A stretch of DNA of 64,000 nucleotides from assembly GCA_964444305.1 (NCBI GenBank), contig CAYUGQ010000001.1, forward strand, positions 40,194 to 104,193, given 5' to 3'. The translations under genes and the position numbers were made by a program. Each line of letters begins with the position of its first letter. Position 1 is the first letter of the stretch. Below are positions 42,729 through 53,000 of this stretch, piece after piece. This stretch comes from JAKFFN01 sp964444305 (GTDB lineage: Bacteria; Sumerlaeota; Sumerlaeia; Sumerlaeales; Sumerlaeaceae). The notes under the pieces were generated by a model. It did not search any database and was not told the origin of the DNA. It saw nothing but the letters and a program-made list of their open reading frames with translations.

Positions 42729-44077
42729 GCGGAAGCTCCATTCAGCCCCCTCGCCGAACTGCGGACGTTGTGCGGCGGCAGAAAAATTTCGATGCAAGCC
42801 AGCAGGCTCTGCCGGAAGGGATTTCCGTCCCCTCCCTGGCGCTACCTGAAAATCCGGCCAACGGCATCGAAGTCCGCAATCTCTCCAAGCGATTCCGCGT
42901 CTCCACGCAGGGCATGGGGCGGATGTCCTCTTTTCTTTTTCACCGTCTCATCTCCGGTGCCCGCCGGGAAGATTTCTTCGCTGTGAAAGACGTTTCTTTT
43001 GATATCCAGCGCGGCGAAATGCTCGGGATTCTCGGAGTCAATGGATCCGGAAAAAGCACTCTGTTGAAGATGATCACCGGCATAACGACACCCACCAGCG
43101 GCACCGTGCGGCGTCTGCCACGGATCGCTCCATTGCTGGATCTTTCCGCCGGGTTTCACCCCTCGCTGTCGGGGTATGAAAATGTTTTTTTAAACGGTTC
43201 CATTATCGGGCTCCACCGTGAAGAAATTCGCGAGTTGCTGCCACGCATCATTGAATTCAGTGGCCTTGATCACAAATTCCTGGAAGCCCCTGTCCGCACA
43301 TACAGCGCTGGCATGATGGCCCGCCTGGGGTTTGCCCTCGCCGTATCCGTAGACCCTGATGTTATTCTCATCGACGAAGTTCTCGCTGTGGGTGATCTCG
43401 AATTCCAGGCACGTAGTGCCCAGAAACTGCTGGATTTTCGGGACCAGGGAAAAGCCATGGCCCTAGTTTCTCACACGTCGTCCGCCATCGGGGAAATCAG
43501 CACGGAAGCCATTTGGCTGCATCAGGGTGAGATGAAAATGAAGGGCTACGCACCAGACGTGGTCGCGGAGTATAATGCCCATCTGACCGAGAAGGTTCGC
43601 CGTGCCGGCCGCCTTGCGGAGGAAGATCATGCGGATGAGCTCCCAGTCGAAACACCAACGGCAGTCCAGTTTCATCACTGCGCCTTGCATGACGAGAAAG
43701 GTCAACCGTCTGAGAAATTTCAGACCCGTGGTCACATGCGCATAACCCTTGAAATTTCCGCGCCGGAAACAATCACACCGGTCGATCTGCAGGTGATGTT
43801 GCAATATCAGACGGGTACCGTCGTTGAAGACTTTTTCGCCAGCGATCGCGGGTTCAACCCAGTTCGGCTCGACAAACAACGCTGCCGGGTCACAATTGTC
43901 TTTGATCCACTGCTTCTCCTCCACGGCAGTTATACGCTGGAGATCAGCGCCGTGGATGCGGAGGATATTACCACAATACTGGGGATCAGCCCGGAGTTGA
44001 AATTCGAGGTCGCCGCAGGGTACACCAGCTTTGGCGTCTACCCGGCATTTGTCCCCATGGAGTTCAGCGTAAGCTGA
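42725..44077 (+). CDS. Wzt-type polysaccharide ABC exporter ATPase with C-terminal carbohydrate-binding domain
   Basis: ATPase subunit for O-antigen or teichoic-acid-like polysaccharide export. The first about 50 residues are a polar extension. Walker A is GVNGSGKST (about residue 107). The lid region with DLSAGFHPSLSGYENVFLNG is characteristic of this ABCA-type family, YSAGMMARLGFALAV is the variant signature, and ILIDEVLAVGD is Walker B. Residues about 300-450 form a beta-rich Wzt-C-like domain which binds the export signal at the non-reducing end of a glycan. A cognate Wzm permease is missing from the window. Overlapping by four bases with the toroid-fold secreted protein, it is probably translated with it. 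Confidence 0.88.
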   Translation: MSGSSIQPPRRTADVVRRQKNFDASQQALPEGISVPSLALPENPANGIEVRNLSKRFRVSTQGMGRMSSFLFHRLISGARREDFFAVKDVSFDIQRGEMLGILGVNGSGKSTLLKMITGITTPTSGTVRRLPRIAPLLDLSAGFHPSLSGYENVFLNGSIIGLHREEIRELLPRIIEFSGLDHKFLEAPVRTYSAGMMARLGFALAVSVDPDVILIDEVLAVGDLEFQARSAQKLLDFRDQGKAMALVSHTSSAIGEISTEAIWLHQGEMKMKGYAPDVVAEYNAHLTEKVRRAGRLAEEDHADELPVETPTAVQFHHCALHDEKGQPSEKFQTRGHMRITLEISAPETITPVDLQVMLQYQTGTVVEDFFASDRGFNPVRLDKQRCRVTIVFDPLLLLHGSYTLEISAVDAEDITTILGISPELKFEVAAGYTSFGVYPAFVPMEFSVS

Positions 44078-44113
44078 TAAGATTAGAACGCAGCCGATGG
44101 TCTGGCCTTCGGC

Positions 44114-45394
44114 TTAGTTTGATTCGCCCAGATAATTTTCCAGAAGCATTTCATCCTGAATGCCGCAATCCAGATCTTTACGGGCGATAATACCTTGCTC
44201 GCGCTCTGTTTCTCCCAATACCAGCAGGAATTTCGCGCGAGAGCGGTTGGCTGCTTTCAGCCCCGCGCCCATGCTTCGCGCCTGACAATCAAACACCACA
44301 GACATTCCCCGGCCACGCAACTTGGCCACTACCGCCGTCATTATGCTCACAGACTGTTCATCCATAGCCAGCGCATAATAATCCGGTCGATCCGATTCGG
44401 GAAATTCTATACCGTTGGCTTCCATCGCCAACAAGAGACGCTCCACACCGATCCCCATTCCAACCGCAGGAGTCGCCGGTCCGCCCAGTTCCTCCACTAG
44501 GCCGTCATACCGGCCACCACCCAAAATCGCACTCTGCGCGCCGATGTTGCCTTGCATTACTTCAAACACCGTTCGCGTATAGTAGTCAAACCCGCGCACC
44601 AGGCTGTCATCCGGTTCATGGGCGATCCCCGCAGCCGTTAACAGTTCGATAACGCTATTAAAATGCGCCTGACACTGACCGCAGACATTCTCATTCACTC
44701 GTGGCAGGGTTTTCACCCGCTCAGAGCATGCAGTCACTTTACAGTCAAAAACCCGCATGGGATTAATCCGTGCCCGCTCGCGGCATTGTCCACACCAGCC
44801 TTCTGGCTCCGCCTGGATGGCCTCACGCAACTTCTCGTTATAAGCACCGCGACATGACGGACATCCTATCGTATTCACCTTGGTCACGATGTTCTCAAAG
44901 CCAAGAGCCTTCAGCAGATGGTCACACAATGCGATCACGTCGACATCCGCTGAGGGATGAGCCACGCCAAAGAACTCTACGCCTATCTGATGAAACTGCC
45001 GCTGACGCCCTTTCTGCGGCTGCTCATAACGGAACATAGGTCCGCCGTAGAACAGCTTGTGGATGGGCAGCTTTTTAAACTCACCATGTTCCACCATTGA
45101 GCGAACCACACCTGCGGTTCCCTCCGGGCGCATGGTATTGCTGCGACCCCCCGCGTCATCAAAGGTATACATCTGTTTGGAAACCACCACATCACTAGCC
45201 TCGCCTGCACTGCGGGCGAAGAGTTCTGTTGATTCCAAAATTGGCGTCCGGATTTCGCTGTAGCCGTAACACGCCATAATCTTTCGCGCGGTTTTTTCCA
45301 GATGCTGAAATTTCAGTGCATCGGCCGGGAGGATATCCACGGTCCCTTTGATCGATTGAATCCGGGTGCGGTTTTTCTTATCACTGGTGGTCAT
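44114..45394 (-). CDS. hisS: Histidyl-tRNA synthetase
   Basis: Class II synthetase of 426 residues that charges tRNA-His. Motif 1 region is SEIRTPILESTELFARSAGE, motif 2 MRPEGTAGVVRSMV with FRYEQPQKGRQRQFHQ, and motif 3 LGGGRYDGL plus GMGIGVERLLLA. The two HisRS-specific sequences are seen in LVRGFDYYTRTVFEV and the GGRYDGL stretch. A central insertion has two CxxC-like pairs around PSCRGAYNEKL, WCGQCRER and CGQC, so it may bind zinc. The C-terminal anticodon-binding domain ends at residue 426. It shares a strand with the upstream kinase gene, 60 bases away. Confidence 0.95.
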   Translation of the reverse strand: MTTSDKKNRTRIQSIKGTVDILPADALKFQHLEKTARKIMACYGYSEIRTPILESTELFARSAGEASDVVVSKQMYTFDDAGGRSNTMRPEGTAGVVRSMVEHGEFKKLPIHKLFYGGPMFRYEQPQKGRQRQFHQIGVEFFGVAHPSADVDVIALCDHLLKALGFENIVTKVNTIGCPSCRGAYNEKLREAIQAEPEGWCGQCRERARINPMRVFDCKVTACSERVKTLPRVNENVCGQCQAHFNSVIELLTAAGIAHEPDDSLVRGFDYYTRTVFEVMQGNIGAQSAILGGGRYDGLVEELGGPATPAVGMGIGVERLLLAMEANGIEFPESDRPDYYALAMDEQSVSIMTAVVAKLRGRGMSVVFDCQARSMGAGLKAANRSRAKFLLVLGETEREQGIIARKDLDCGIQDEMLLENYLGESN

Positions 45395-45454
45395 GATTTG
45401 CTACGCTACTCAAAATTATAAGGTCCATTCGTGAGACTCCCATGGGAGGTGCGC

Positions 45455-46543
45455 TTACCACCGGCCAAAAACTACTGCCAGCACAATCATAGTCGCTGCC
45501 ACGCCAATCGCCGCCAGGCCACAAAGGATCACCATTTTCCAGTCGATCTTATCCGGCGTCCGCCCCTGTTTCTTTTCCAAAGCAGTTTCTGCTGCGGGGC
45601 CGTGCATTTCTTCCCGGGAAACCGGAGTTGTCAGGGCGTTTTCATCAAATAACGCCGCGATGGCATCGCCCAGTTCCTTTGCCGTCGTAAAACGATTGTC
45701 CGGGTCTTGGGCCATCGCCTTTTGCAGAATTCCGTCAATGGCGGGCGGGAGCTCAGAGTTCAATTCAGTCACCGGAACAATCGGTTCTCCGGGATTCTTC
45801 TTGGTTAAAACTTTGTAAAACGTCACTCCCAGGGAGAAAATATCCGCGCGATAATCCACCATCTGCCCTGCGTCCAACACCTCTGGCGCCATATAGGTCG
45901 CCGTGCCCGTTACATTTTTTACCCCGCGACGCGATTGTTGCGACACCACTGCCGTTCCGAAGTCAGAGATTTTGACCGTGCCGTCCCGGGTTACCATTAT
46001 ATTAGACGGCTTAATATCCCCATGAACCAGCCCCGCGGCGTGAATCGTGGTCAGCCCCTTGCTGATCTCCCGCGCCAGGTGTGTAATGTGATGCGGCTCC
46101 ACCTCAATGGCATGGATGAGCTGATCCAGGGTAATGCCATTTACCAGTTCCATGGCCATATACACAAACTCATCATCGTGGCCGTGGGAGATATGGCGGA
46201 CGATATTCGGATGATCAAACCGCGCCATGGTTTCGCCCTCTTTATGAAACCGCGCTACGATATCCCGGTTGCCAGATACCCGGGCATCGAGAATTTTCAA
46301 GGCTACCTGCTGACCCGAATCTATATCAGTTCCCTCATAAACGGCGGCCATCGCCCCCCGTCCCAGCAGCTTACCCACTTGATAATGATCGATTTGCGTT
46401 CCGGGCTCCACAATTGTCTGCAGTGCCCGCAGTGCTGATGTGTTGGTCGCGGGCCGAAACGCAGACACGCTTCCGTCCCGCCCCACGGGCGAACCGGGGC
46501 TGTCCGAACCGGAATCAATCCTCGTATTTTTAAACGTAGCCAT
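45455..46543 (-). CDS. Ser/Thr protein kinase with C-terminal membrane anchor (non-RD)
   Basis: A Hanks-type kinase of 362 residues. The N-terminus (about 1-45) is polar. The kinase domain spans about residues 52-300 with the glycine loop LGRGAMAAVYEG, VALKIL lysine, catalytic loop VHGDIKPSN, ISDFGTAV, and APE in MAPEVLDAG. The loop reads HGD in place of HRD, so it belongs to the non-RD type, while the catalytic Asp, Lys and Asn remain. A C-terminal membrane helix (about 338-358) would place the kinase in the cytoplasm with no external sensor. The start at 46543 is chosen because the longer frame adds 33 unlike residues. No target is evident. Confidence 0.88.
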   Translation of the reverse strand: MATFKNTRIDSGSDSPGSPVGRDGSVSAFRPATNTSALRALQTIVEPGTQIDHYQVGKLLGRGAMAAVYEGTDIDSGQQVALKILDARVSGNRDIVARFHKEGETMARFDHPNIVRHISHGHDDEFVYMAMELVNGITLDQLIHAIEVEPHHITHLAREISKGLTTIHAAGLVHGDIKPSNIMVTRDGTVKISDFGTAVVSQQSRRGVKNVTGTATYMAPEVLDAGQMVDYRADIFSLGVTFYKVLTKKNPGEPIVPVTELNSELPPAIDGILQKAMAQDPDNRFTTAKELGDAIAALFDENALTTPVSREEMHGPAAETALEKKQGRTPDKIDWKMVILCGLAAIGVAATMIVLAVVFGRW

Positions 46544-46716
46544 ATCCAATACCGAACCATAGCTCACAAACCGGTAGAGGATAAATTTCGCACGCCTGTT
46601 TAAACCCGCATCCGGAATACTGCATCCTTGCCGGGAGCACAAATTGTTCCTTGCAAGACCATCCTCAGGGTCATGACATCAGTCTAATTACTCTGATGTA
46701 TGAAAAGGGAATCAAT

Positions 46717-48239
46717 ATGAACCGCGTGTTTCATAAATCCTTAACTGTTGCCGCCGCAGTTCTGTTTACCGCAGGTCTTGCGGTAGTCTCGCCCCGGCCG
46801 GCTGCAGCCCAGGTTCAGTCCGCCGCTGAACGTAAAGAACCCCTGATTCACGTCGAATCCCGCCCGCTGGGCGAGGGCAACGTGCTCACCGGCCTGGATG
46901 TACTTAAGCGCGACAGCTATGAGCAACTCAAAGGCAAAAAACTCGCCGTGCTGACCAACACCTCCGCCATAGATCGGGAAGGAAACCACATCCTCGATCT
47001 GCTCGTAGGCCAGCCCGGCGTAGAACTTGTCAGTCTGTTCTCTCCAGAGCATGGCCTTTATGGTGATCTCGATACTCACGTGGAAGATCTTAAAGACACA
47101 GCCACCGGTCTTATGGTTTACAGCCTCTACCGCCAGGGAGCAGGCGCCCGCCTCGGCTTTCCATCAAATGAGCAGCTCGCCGGCCTGGATGCTGTAATTG
47201 TCGACCTTCAGGATGTCGGCGCCCGCTATTATACTTACCTGGCGTATATGGGCAAGATGATGGAAGCCTGCAAAGAAAACGGCGTGGGCGTCATCGTGCT
47301 CGACCGCCCCAACCCCATCGGTGGTCTCTATGTAGCCGGACCCCGCCCCGATTTTGATAAAATCGAAAGCATCACAAACTACTTCGATATGCCGATCGCC
47401 CACGGCATGACCATGGGCGAAATGGCCCGGATGTTTAACGAGGAAAAGAACATCCACTGCGAATTGACCGTCATCGAAACCGAAAACTGGACCCGCGACC
47501 AGTATCTTGATCAGACCGGTCTGCGCTGGGTGAACCCTTCTCCGAACATTCAGGATCTGGATGCCGCCATCGTNNNNNNNNNNNNNNNNNNNNNNNNNNN
47601 NNNNNNNNNNNNNNNNNNNNNNNNNNNNNNNNNNNNNNNNNNNNNNNNNNNNNNNNNNNNNNNNNNNNNNNNNGTCTGCGCTGGGTGAACCCTTCTCCGA
47701 ACATTCAGGATCTGGATGCCGCCATCGTCTATCCCGGAATCGCCATGACCGAGGCCATTATGAGCATGGGTCGCGGCACGGATGAGCCCTTTCACATCTT
47801 CGGCAGCCCCATCATCGAGCGCCCGGAAGAGCTGATTAAATTTGTGGAAGATTCCGGCGTCGTAAAAGGCGTAAAACTTTCCGTCACAGACTTCACCCCC
47901 ACGGGTACCCTTGCCCGCTGGCATCATGGTGAAGGCAGACTCTGTCGCGGAGCCCGCATGGAAATCACCGACCGCGAACAGTTCGATGCCTACGCGCTGG
48001 GCCAGGCCGTTATTGATTACATGGTGGAAACCTATGGCAAAGACTATGTGGAAAACGCCAACGGTGAACGTGTTCCCAAATACAATGTCTGGGCTATTCG
48101 CCAGGCTGCTTCCTCTTGGGTGTGCGCGCGCACTGTTGAGCGCAAGCCTCTTAAGGAAACTCTTGAACTTGTTCAAAAACAAGTGGAAGAGTTTAAGCCG
48201 ATCCGCGAAAAATACCTTATCTATAAATCTGCTGAGTAA
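46717..48239 (+). CDS. DUF1343 protein, NamZ-like exo-N-acetylmuramidase, split by a false gap
   Basis: A secreted peptidoglycan-related hydrolase. The family member NamZ of Bacillus subtilis removes N-acetylmuramic acid from glycan ends. The signal peptide is residues 1-28, ending PAAAQ. The opening LKGKKLAVLTNTSAID and the FSPEHGLYGD motif lead to AVIVDLQDVGARYYTYL and VLDRPNPIGGLYVAGP; after the gap comes VYPGIAMTEAIMSMGRGTDEPFHIFGSP, all DUF1343 signatures. The 100 N at 47574-47673 is flanked by identical 55-base copies. Merging them yields one continuous frame of 455 residues, in phase on both sides. The start at 46717 follows a weak ribosome site. It is divergent from the kinase gene. 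Confidence 0.88.
47519..47573 (+). repeat. 55-bp duplicate, left copy (contig-end overlap)
   Basis: Identical to 47674-47728 on the other side of the N run. Assembly artefact rather than a biological repeat. Confidence 0.95.
47574..47673. other. Assembly gap of 100 N, probably false
   Basis: Placeholder of 100 N. The sequence just before it is repeated exactly just after it, so the two contigs most likely overlap and nothing is missing. Confidence 0.95.
47674..47728 (+). repeat. 55-bp duplicate, right copy (contig-end overlap)
   Basis: Identical to 47519-47573. Confidence 0.95.
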
Positions 48240-48251
48240 ATAAAACATGAC

Positions 48252-48290
48252 GCGGGCACCGGGCTTCAACTTCCGGTGCCCGCTCTGATT
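48252..48290 (+). terminator. Hairpin terminator after the DUF1343 gene
   Basis: GCGGGCACCGG (48252-48262) and CCGGTGCCCGC (48273-48283) form a perfect 11-bp stem, followed by TCTGATTT. It lies 12 bases after the stop codon. The T-tract is imperfect, but the stem is strong. Confidence 0.75.
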
Positions 48291-48297
48291 TGATCTC

Positions 48298-50061
48298 ATG
48301 ATGACCAAAGCCGAAATCGCCGCTGCTCTCCGCGAAACTGCCGACCTGATGGAGTTTCATGGCGAGAACCAGTTCAAGGTAAGGGCGTTTAACAACGCTG
48401 CACGTGCCTTCCTCGCAGAGTCTGCGCCGCTGGAAGACCTTGTCGCCCCAGGGCGGCTTGAAACAGTAAAAGGCATCGGCAAAGCCACCGCCGAACTGAT
48501 CCGGGAGCTGGCTGCAACCGGGCAGTCCCCCCTCCTTGTCACCCTTCGCGAAGGCACTCCCACCGGACTCTCTGAGTTAAAGCGTGTCCCGAAACTTGGC
48601 CTCAAAAAGATTGCCCAGCTTTATGGCGACCTTGGTATCAATACTCTTGATGAACTGGAAGAAGCCTGCCGCAGCGGCCGCATTACTGAATGCAAAGGTT
48701 TCACGAAAGCGGGATCCGCGAAGCTTCTTGAGGGCATCGAGCAGGCCCGGCGCTATTCTGGCCAGCTTACTCTCGCGCAGGCCCTTGCGCTTGCCCAGCC
48801 CATTCTCGACGAGCTGAGACGCTGCCCCGCAGTCACCCGCGTGGAAATTGCCGGCAGCCTCCGCCGAAAAAAAGAGATCGTCGGGGATCTCGATTTCGTC
48901 GCCAGCTCTTCCGATCCCACTGCTGTCATGGATTGCTTCACACAATTATCATGGGTCACGTCCGTCATCGCCCACGGCGAATCCAAGAGTACAATCATGC
49001 TGCCTGACGACGTCCAGGCCGACCTCCGCGTCGTTCCCGATGAAAATTTCGCCACAGCTCTTCATCATTTCACGGGCAGCAAAGAGCATAACACCCAGCT
49101 GCGCAGCCGCGCCCTGAAGATGAAGCTCAAGATCAACGAGTATGGCGTCTTCCCGGCCGAGGCGCCGGATCAGCCCTCTTTGTCCATTGCCACAGAGGAC
49201 GATCTTTTTGCTGCGTTAAAACTCCAAAGCATTCCCCCGGAACTCCGGGAAGGTGATGGCGAAATCGAAGTCGCCGCAAAAAATAAACTTCCGAAGCTCA
49301 TCACGCTCGATGATTATCGCGGAGTTCTCCATTGTCACACCGAATGGTCAGACGGCAAAAACACCATCCACGAAATGGCCAAAGCCGCCCGCGACGATCA
49401 TGGCTGGCAATACTTTTCCGTCTGCGACCACAGCCAGCTCGCCGCCTATGCCGGCGGGTTGAAACCGGCCGACGTAATAGCGCAACAGGGCGAAATTGAT
49501 CAGGCCAACGAAGTCCTGGCAACTCCCACTTTCCGCATCTTAAAAGGCACAGAGTGCGATATCCTTCGCGATGGAGATCTCGATTTTTCTGATGATCTCC
49601 TGGCCAGCATGGACATCGTGGTCGCCAGTGTCCACAGCCGATATAATCAAACCGCCAGCGAAATGACCGACCGCATCATCAGCGCTATGGAAAATCCCTA
49701 CGTTCACATTCTGGGCCACGTCAGCGGCCGCCTGTTGCTTATGCGGGAGCCTTATGAATTCGACATGGAGGCCGTTATTGAAGCTGCCGCGGCCACTCGC
49801 ACCGTCATTGAAATCAACGCCGATCCCCGCCGGCTCGATATTGACTGGCGCTACTGCCGACGCGCCAAAGAGCTTGGTGTGAAGTTCGCCATAAACCCGG
49901 ATGCCCACGCCGTGGCACATTATGATTATCTAAATTACGGGATTGCTATGGCCCGCAAGGGCTGGCTCGAACCGGCCGACGTCATCAACTGCCTGCCGCT
50001 GGACGATTTCCTGAAGTGGGCCGGCGAAACTCGCCAATGGAAACTCGATAATCTTCGCTGA
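48298..50061 (+). CDS. polX: DNA polymerase X family protein with PHP domain
   Basis: A repair polymerase (587 residues) combining a Pol-beta-like nucleotidyltransferase and a PHP metal-dependent 3'-5' exonuclease. The N-terminal helix-hairpin-helix region (residues about 1-150) contains TVKGIGKATAELIREL and LGLKKIAQLYGDLGI. The palm's catalytic Asp pair lies in GSLRRKKEIVGDLDFV (about 183-198). The PHP domain (about 340-575) starts LHCHTEWSDGKNTIHEMA and has further His/Asp ligands in FSVCDHSQLA and INPDAHAVAH. All expected metal ligands are present. The protein likely acts in base-excision or gap-filling repair, as for bacterial PolX. Start codons 48298 and 48301 cannot be separated. Confidence 0.94.
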   Translation: MMTKAEIAAALRETADLMEFHGENQFKVRAFNNAARAFLAESAPLEDLVAPGRLETVKGIGKATAELIRELAATGQSPLLVTLREGTPTGLSELKRVPKLGLKKIAQLYGDLGINTLDELEEACRSGRITECKGFTKAGSAKLLEGIEQARRYSGQLTLAQALALAQPILDELRRCPAVTRVEIAGSLRRKKEIVGDLDFVASSSDPTAVMDCFTQLSWVTSVIAHGESKSTIMLPDDVQADLRVVPDENFATALHHFTGSKEHNTQLRSRALKMKLKINEYGVFPAEAPDQPSLSIATEDDLFAALKLQSIPPELREGDGEIEVAAKNKLPKLITLDDYRGVLHCHTEWSDGKNTIHEMAKAARDDHGWQYFSVCDHSQLAAYAGGLKPADVIAQQGEIDQANEVLATPTFRILKGTECDILRDGDLDFSDDLLASMDIVVASVHSRYNQTASEMTDRIISAMENPYVHILGHVSGRLLLMREPYEFDMEAVIEAAAATRTVIEINADPRRLDIDWRYCRRAKELGVKFAINPDAHAVAHYDYLNYGIAMARKGWLEPADVINCLPLDDFLKWAGETRQWKLDNLR

Positions 50062-50080
50062 TTCCTCCCGGCCAGAATCG

Positions 50081-53000
50081 CTATTTTTTTGCGTCCTGCT
50101 TCAGCTCTGCCAGCAACGATAACGCCTGCAGCGGCGTAAGCTGATTGATCTCTGTAGCGCGAAGTTTTTCCAATACCGGATGATCTGCCAGGTCGAAAAA
50201 CGTCAACTGCACCGTGCGCTCTTCCAGCCGCACCGCGGAGTCTTTTTGTCGTCCGCTTGAAGCATCCTGCGGACTGTCCCCGCCGCCATCCTGCGTTTGC
50301 ACATGAATTACGTTGCCCCGTTCCAGGTCAGCAAGAATTCTCCGCGCCCGGCTCACCGCTTCTCGCGGTAAACCCGCCACCTGCGCCGCATAAATTCCAT
50401 AGCTGTGGTCCGTGTGACCCCGCAGGATTCTGTAGAGAAACGCAACGCGCTCCTCTTCCTCATGCACCGCCACATTGTAATTCCGCACCCGGGGAAGCGG
50501 ACCCTCCAGGCCGGCAAGTTCATGATAATGCGTCGCAAATAATGTCTTTGGACGCCGCCCGGGCGTATTGTGTAAATACTCCACCACAGACCATGCAATA
50601 GACAGGCCGTCATAAGTTGACGTTCCGCGCCCGATCTCATCCAGAATCACAAGGCTGTGATTCGTTGCGTTGTTCAAGATGTTCGCGGTCTCGCTCATTT
50701 CCACCAGGAACGTCGACTGGCCCTTGGCGATTTGATCCATCGCGCCCACCCGGGTGAAAATCCGGTCCACCGGTGCCACCCGCGCCTCACTGGCCGGCAC
50801 GAAACTTCCAATATGAGCCATCAGAGTGATCAACGCCACCTGCCGGATATAAGTGCTCTTACCCGCCATGTTCGGTCCGGTTATGATCAGGATCTGTTCC
50901 TCTGAATTATTAATGCGAGTATCGTTGGGCACAAAGGGAACATCCCCGCGGAGGGTTTCCAGCACCGGATGGCGCCCGTCGCGGATCATTATTTCCCGCG
51001 AGTCATTCTCGGCGATAATCTGAGGGCGCACATAATTTCGCGCGCAGGCTGCAGCCGCCAGCGCAAAGACGGCGTCTAACTGAGCAATCGCCTGCGCCGT
51101 TCCCTGAATTGCCGCCGTCTGGTCACAGATTTCTTTCCGTAACTCCTCGAAAAGCTTAAATTCCAGCTCATTTGCCCGCTCGTCCGCATGAAGGATAATC
51201 TCTTCCTTCTCTTTCAGTTCCGGCGTCACATAACGCTCTCCCGTGGTCAGCGTCTGTTTGCGAATCCACTCCGGCGGCACCTTGCTGCTGTTGAGGTGGG
51301 TCACTTCCAGGTAATACCCAAAAACCCTGTTGAAGCCTACCTTAAGATTGTTGATCCCCGTACGCTCCGCCTCCCGCTGGCGCAGGGCCGCAATCCAGGT
51401 TTTGCTGTCACCGGTCAGCGAATGCAGCTCGTCCAGATCCGCATTATAGCCCTCCCGGAAAATCCCGCCATCTCGGACAGACACCGGCGGCTGATCCACC
51501 AATCCTCGCTCCAGCCGCCCGGAAAGTTCCTCCAGGGGATTCATGCGATCAGCCAGAGCCGCCAGCAGATTGTTCGGATTTCCAGATTGCTTTTTCGCGC
51601 CGGCATGCGCTAAATTTGAATTGTTGTTACCGTTCTCTGAGAAAGAAGAAGCAGAATGAGTGTTTGGGAAATCCTGATTGCCCTCGTCGTTGTGGGAGGG
51701 CTTGGTTGGCTCGCCATGCGCAGTGCCAGAAAGCACGGGGACCACACCGGAGACGACTGGGGCGACTAACGCCGCATTAGCAATCAGCCGCTTCAAGGGC
51801 GCGATCCGCTGCAGGCTGTTTTTCAGTGAAAGCAGGTCGCGCCCGTTCGCCGAACCGCACACACACCGGCTGACGATCCGTTCCAGGTCAGCAATGCCTT
51901 TTAACATCTCGCCCACCTGCGTCCGCAGGTCATGGTTCGATACCAGTATATCCACCGAATCCAGCCTGGCCTCGATAGTCCGCCGGTCTCGCAGCGGCTG
52001 CAAAATCCAGCTTCGCAACATCCGCCCGCCCATGGCCGTAGCCGTTCGGTCCAGCACCTCAAACAGCGTATGCCGCCGCGTGGCATCGGTCAGGTTGGTC
52101 ACCAGCTCCAGGCTCCGCTGAGTCGTCCCATCCAGCACCATATAATCGCCCGGGGTATGCAAACGCAGTTCCCGGATGTGATTCATCTCACCAGTCTGGG
52201 TTTCCCGCAGGTATTGTAAAACCGCCCCCGCCGCACGAATGGCCAGGGGATGTTCTTCGATACCGAACCCATGCAAATCCCGCGTGCCGAATTGCTCCAG
52301 CAGGGCCTGCCGCGCAGATGCAAGCGATACCCGGTGACCATCCACCGTGGCCAGCGGAATACCCGTCGACCGCTCCGTCGCCTTGCCAGACAGTTCCAGC
52401 GCCAACATTTGCATTAAATCAGAATGCTCAAAAGCCCGCCGTTGATCCTCCATGACGACGACTTCGCTCGGAGCCAGCCGGATCAATTCCGTCATGCAGT
52501 CCGCCACTGCCGCCCGCGCTCCAAACTCACATGCCAGAAACTCTCCCGTAGAAAAATCCAGCGCCGCCAGCCCTACCGCCTTCAGACGGTGGTCGTCCCC
52601 ATCAGGCGAGCTCAACAGGGCATCGTTCGGCTCATCAGAAAGATCCGCAATGAGAGCCACCAAATAGTTATTGGACTTATCAGAAAGCAACGACTCCTCA
52701 ATCACCGTACCCGGCGTCACCACCCGGGTCACTTCCCGGCGCACCACACCTTTTGCGTTCTTCGGGCTCTCCATCTGCTCACACATGGCCACCCGATATC
52801 CGGCACGAATCATCCGCGCCAGGTATCCGTCCACGCTATGGAAAGGCACCCCCGCCATAGGCACTGGGTTGCCTTCCGGATCCGTCCCCCGTGCGGTCAG
52901 GGTGATGCCCAGCACCTCCGAACACGTCCGGGCATCATCATGAAACATTTCATAAAAATCCCCGCAGCGGAAGAAAAGCACATGATCCGGATGCTGAACC

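Noticed and set aside
47519..47728. Tandem duplication inside the DUF1343 gene
   Set aside because: The copies flank a 100-N gap exactly and close the frame when merged, so this is contig overlap rather than biological duplication.
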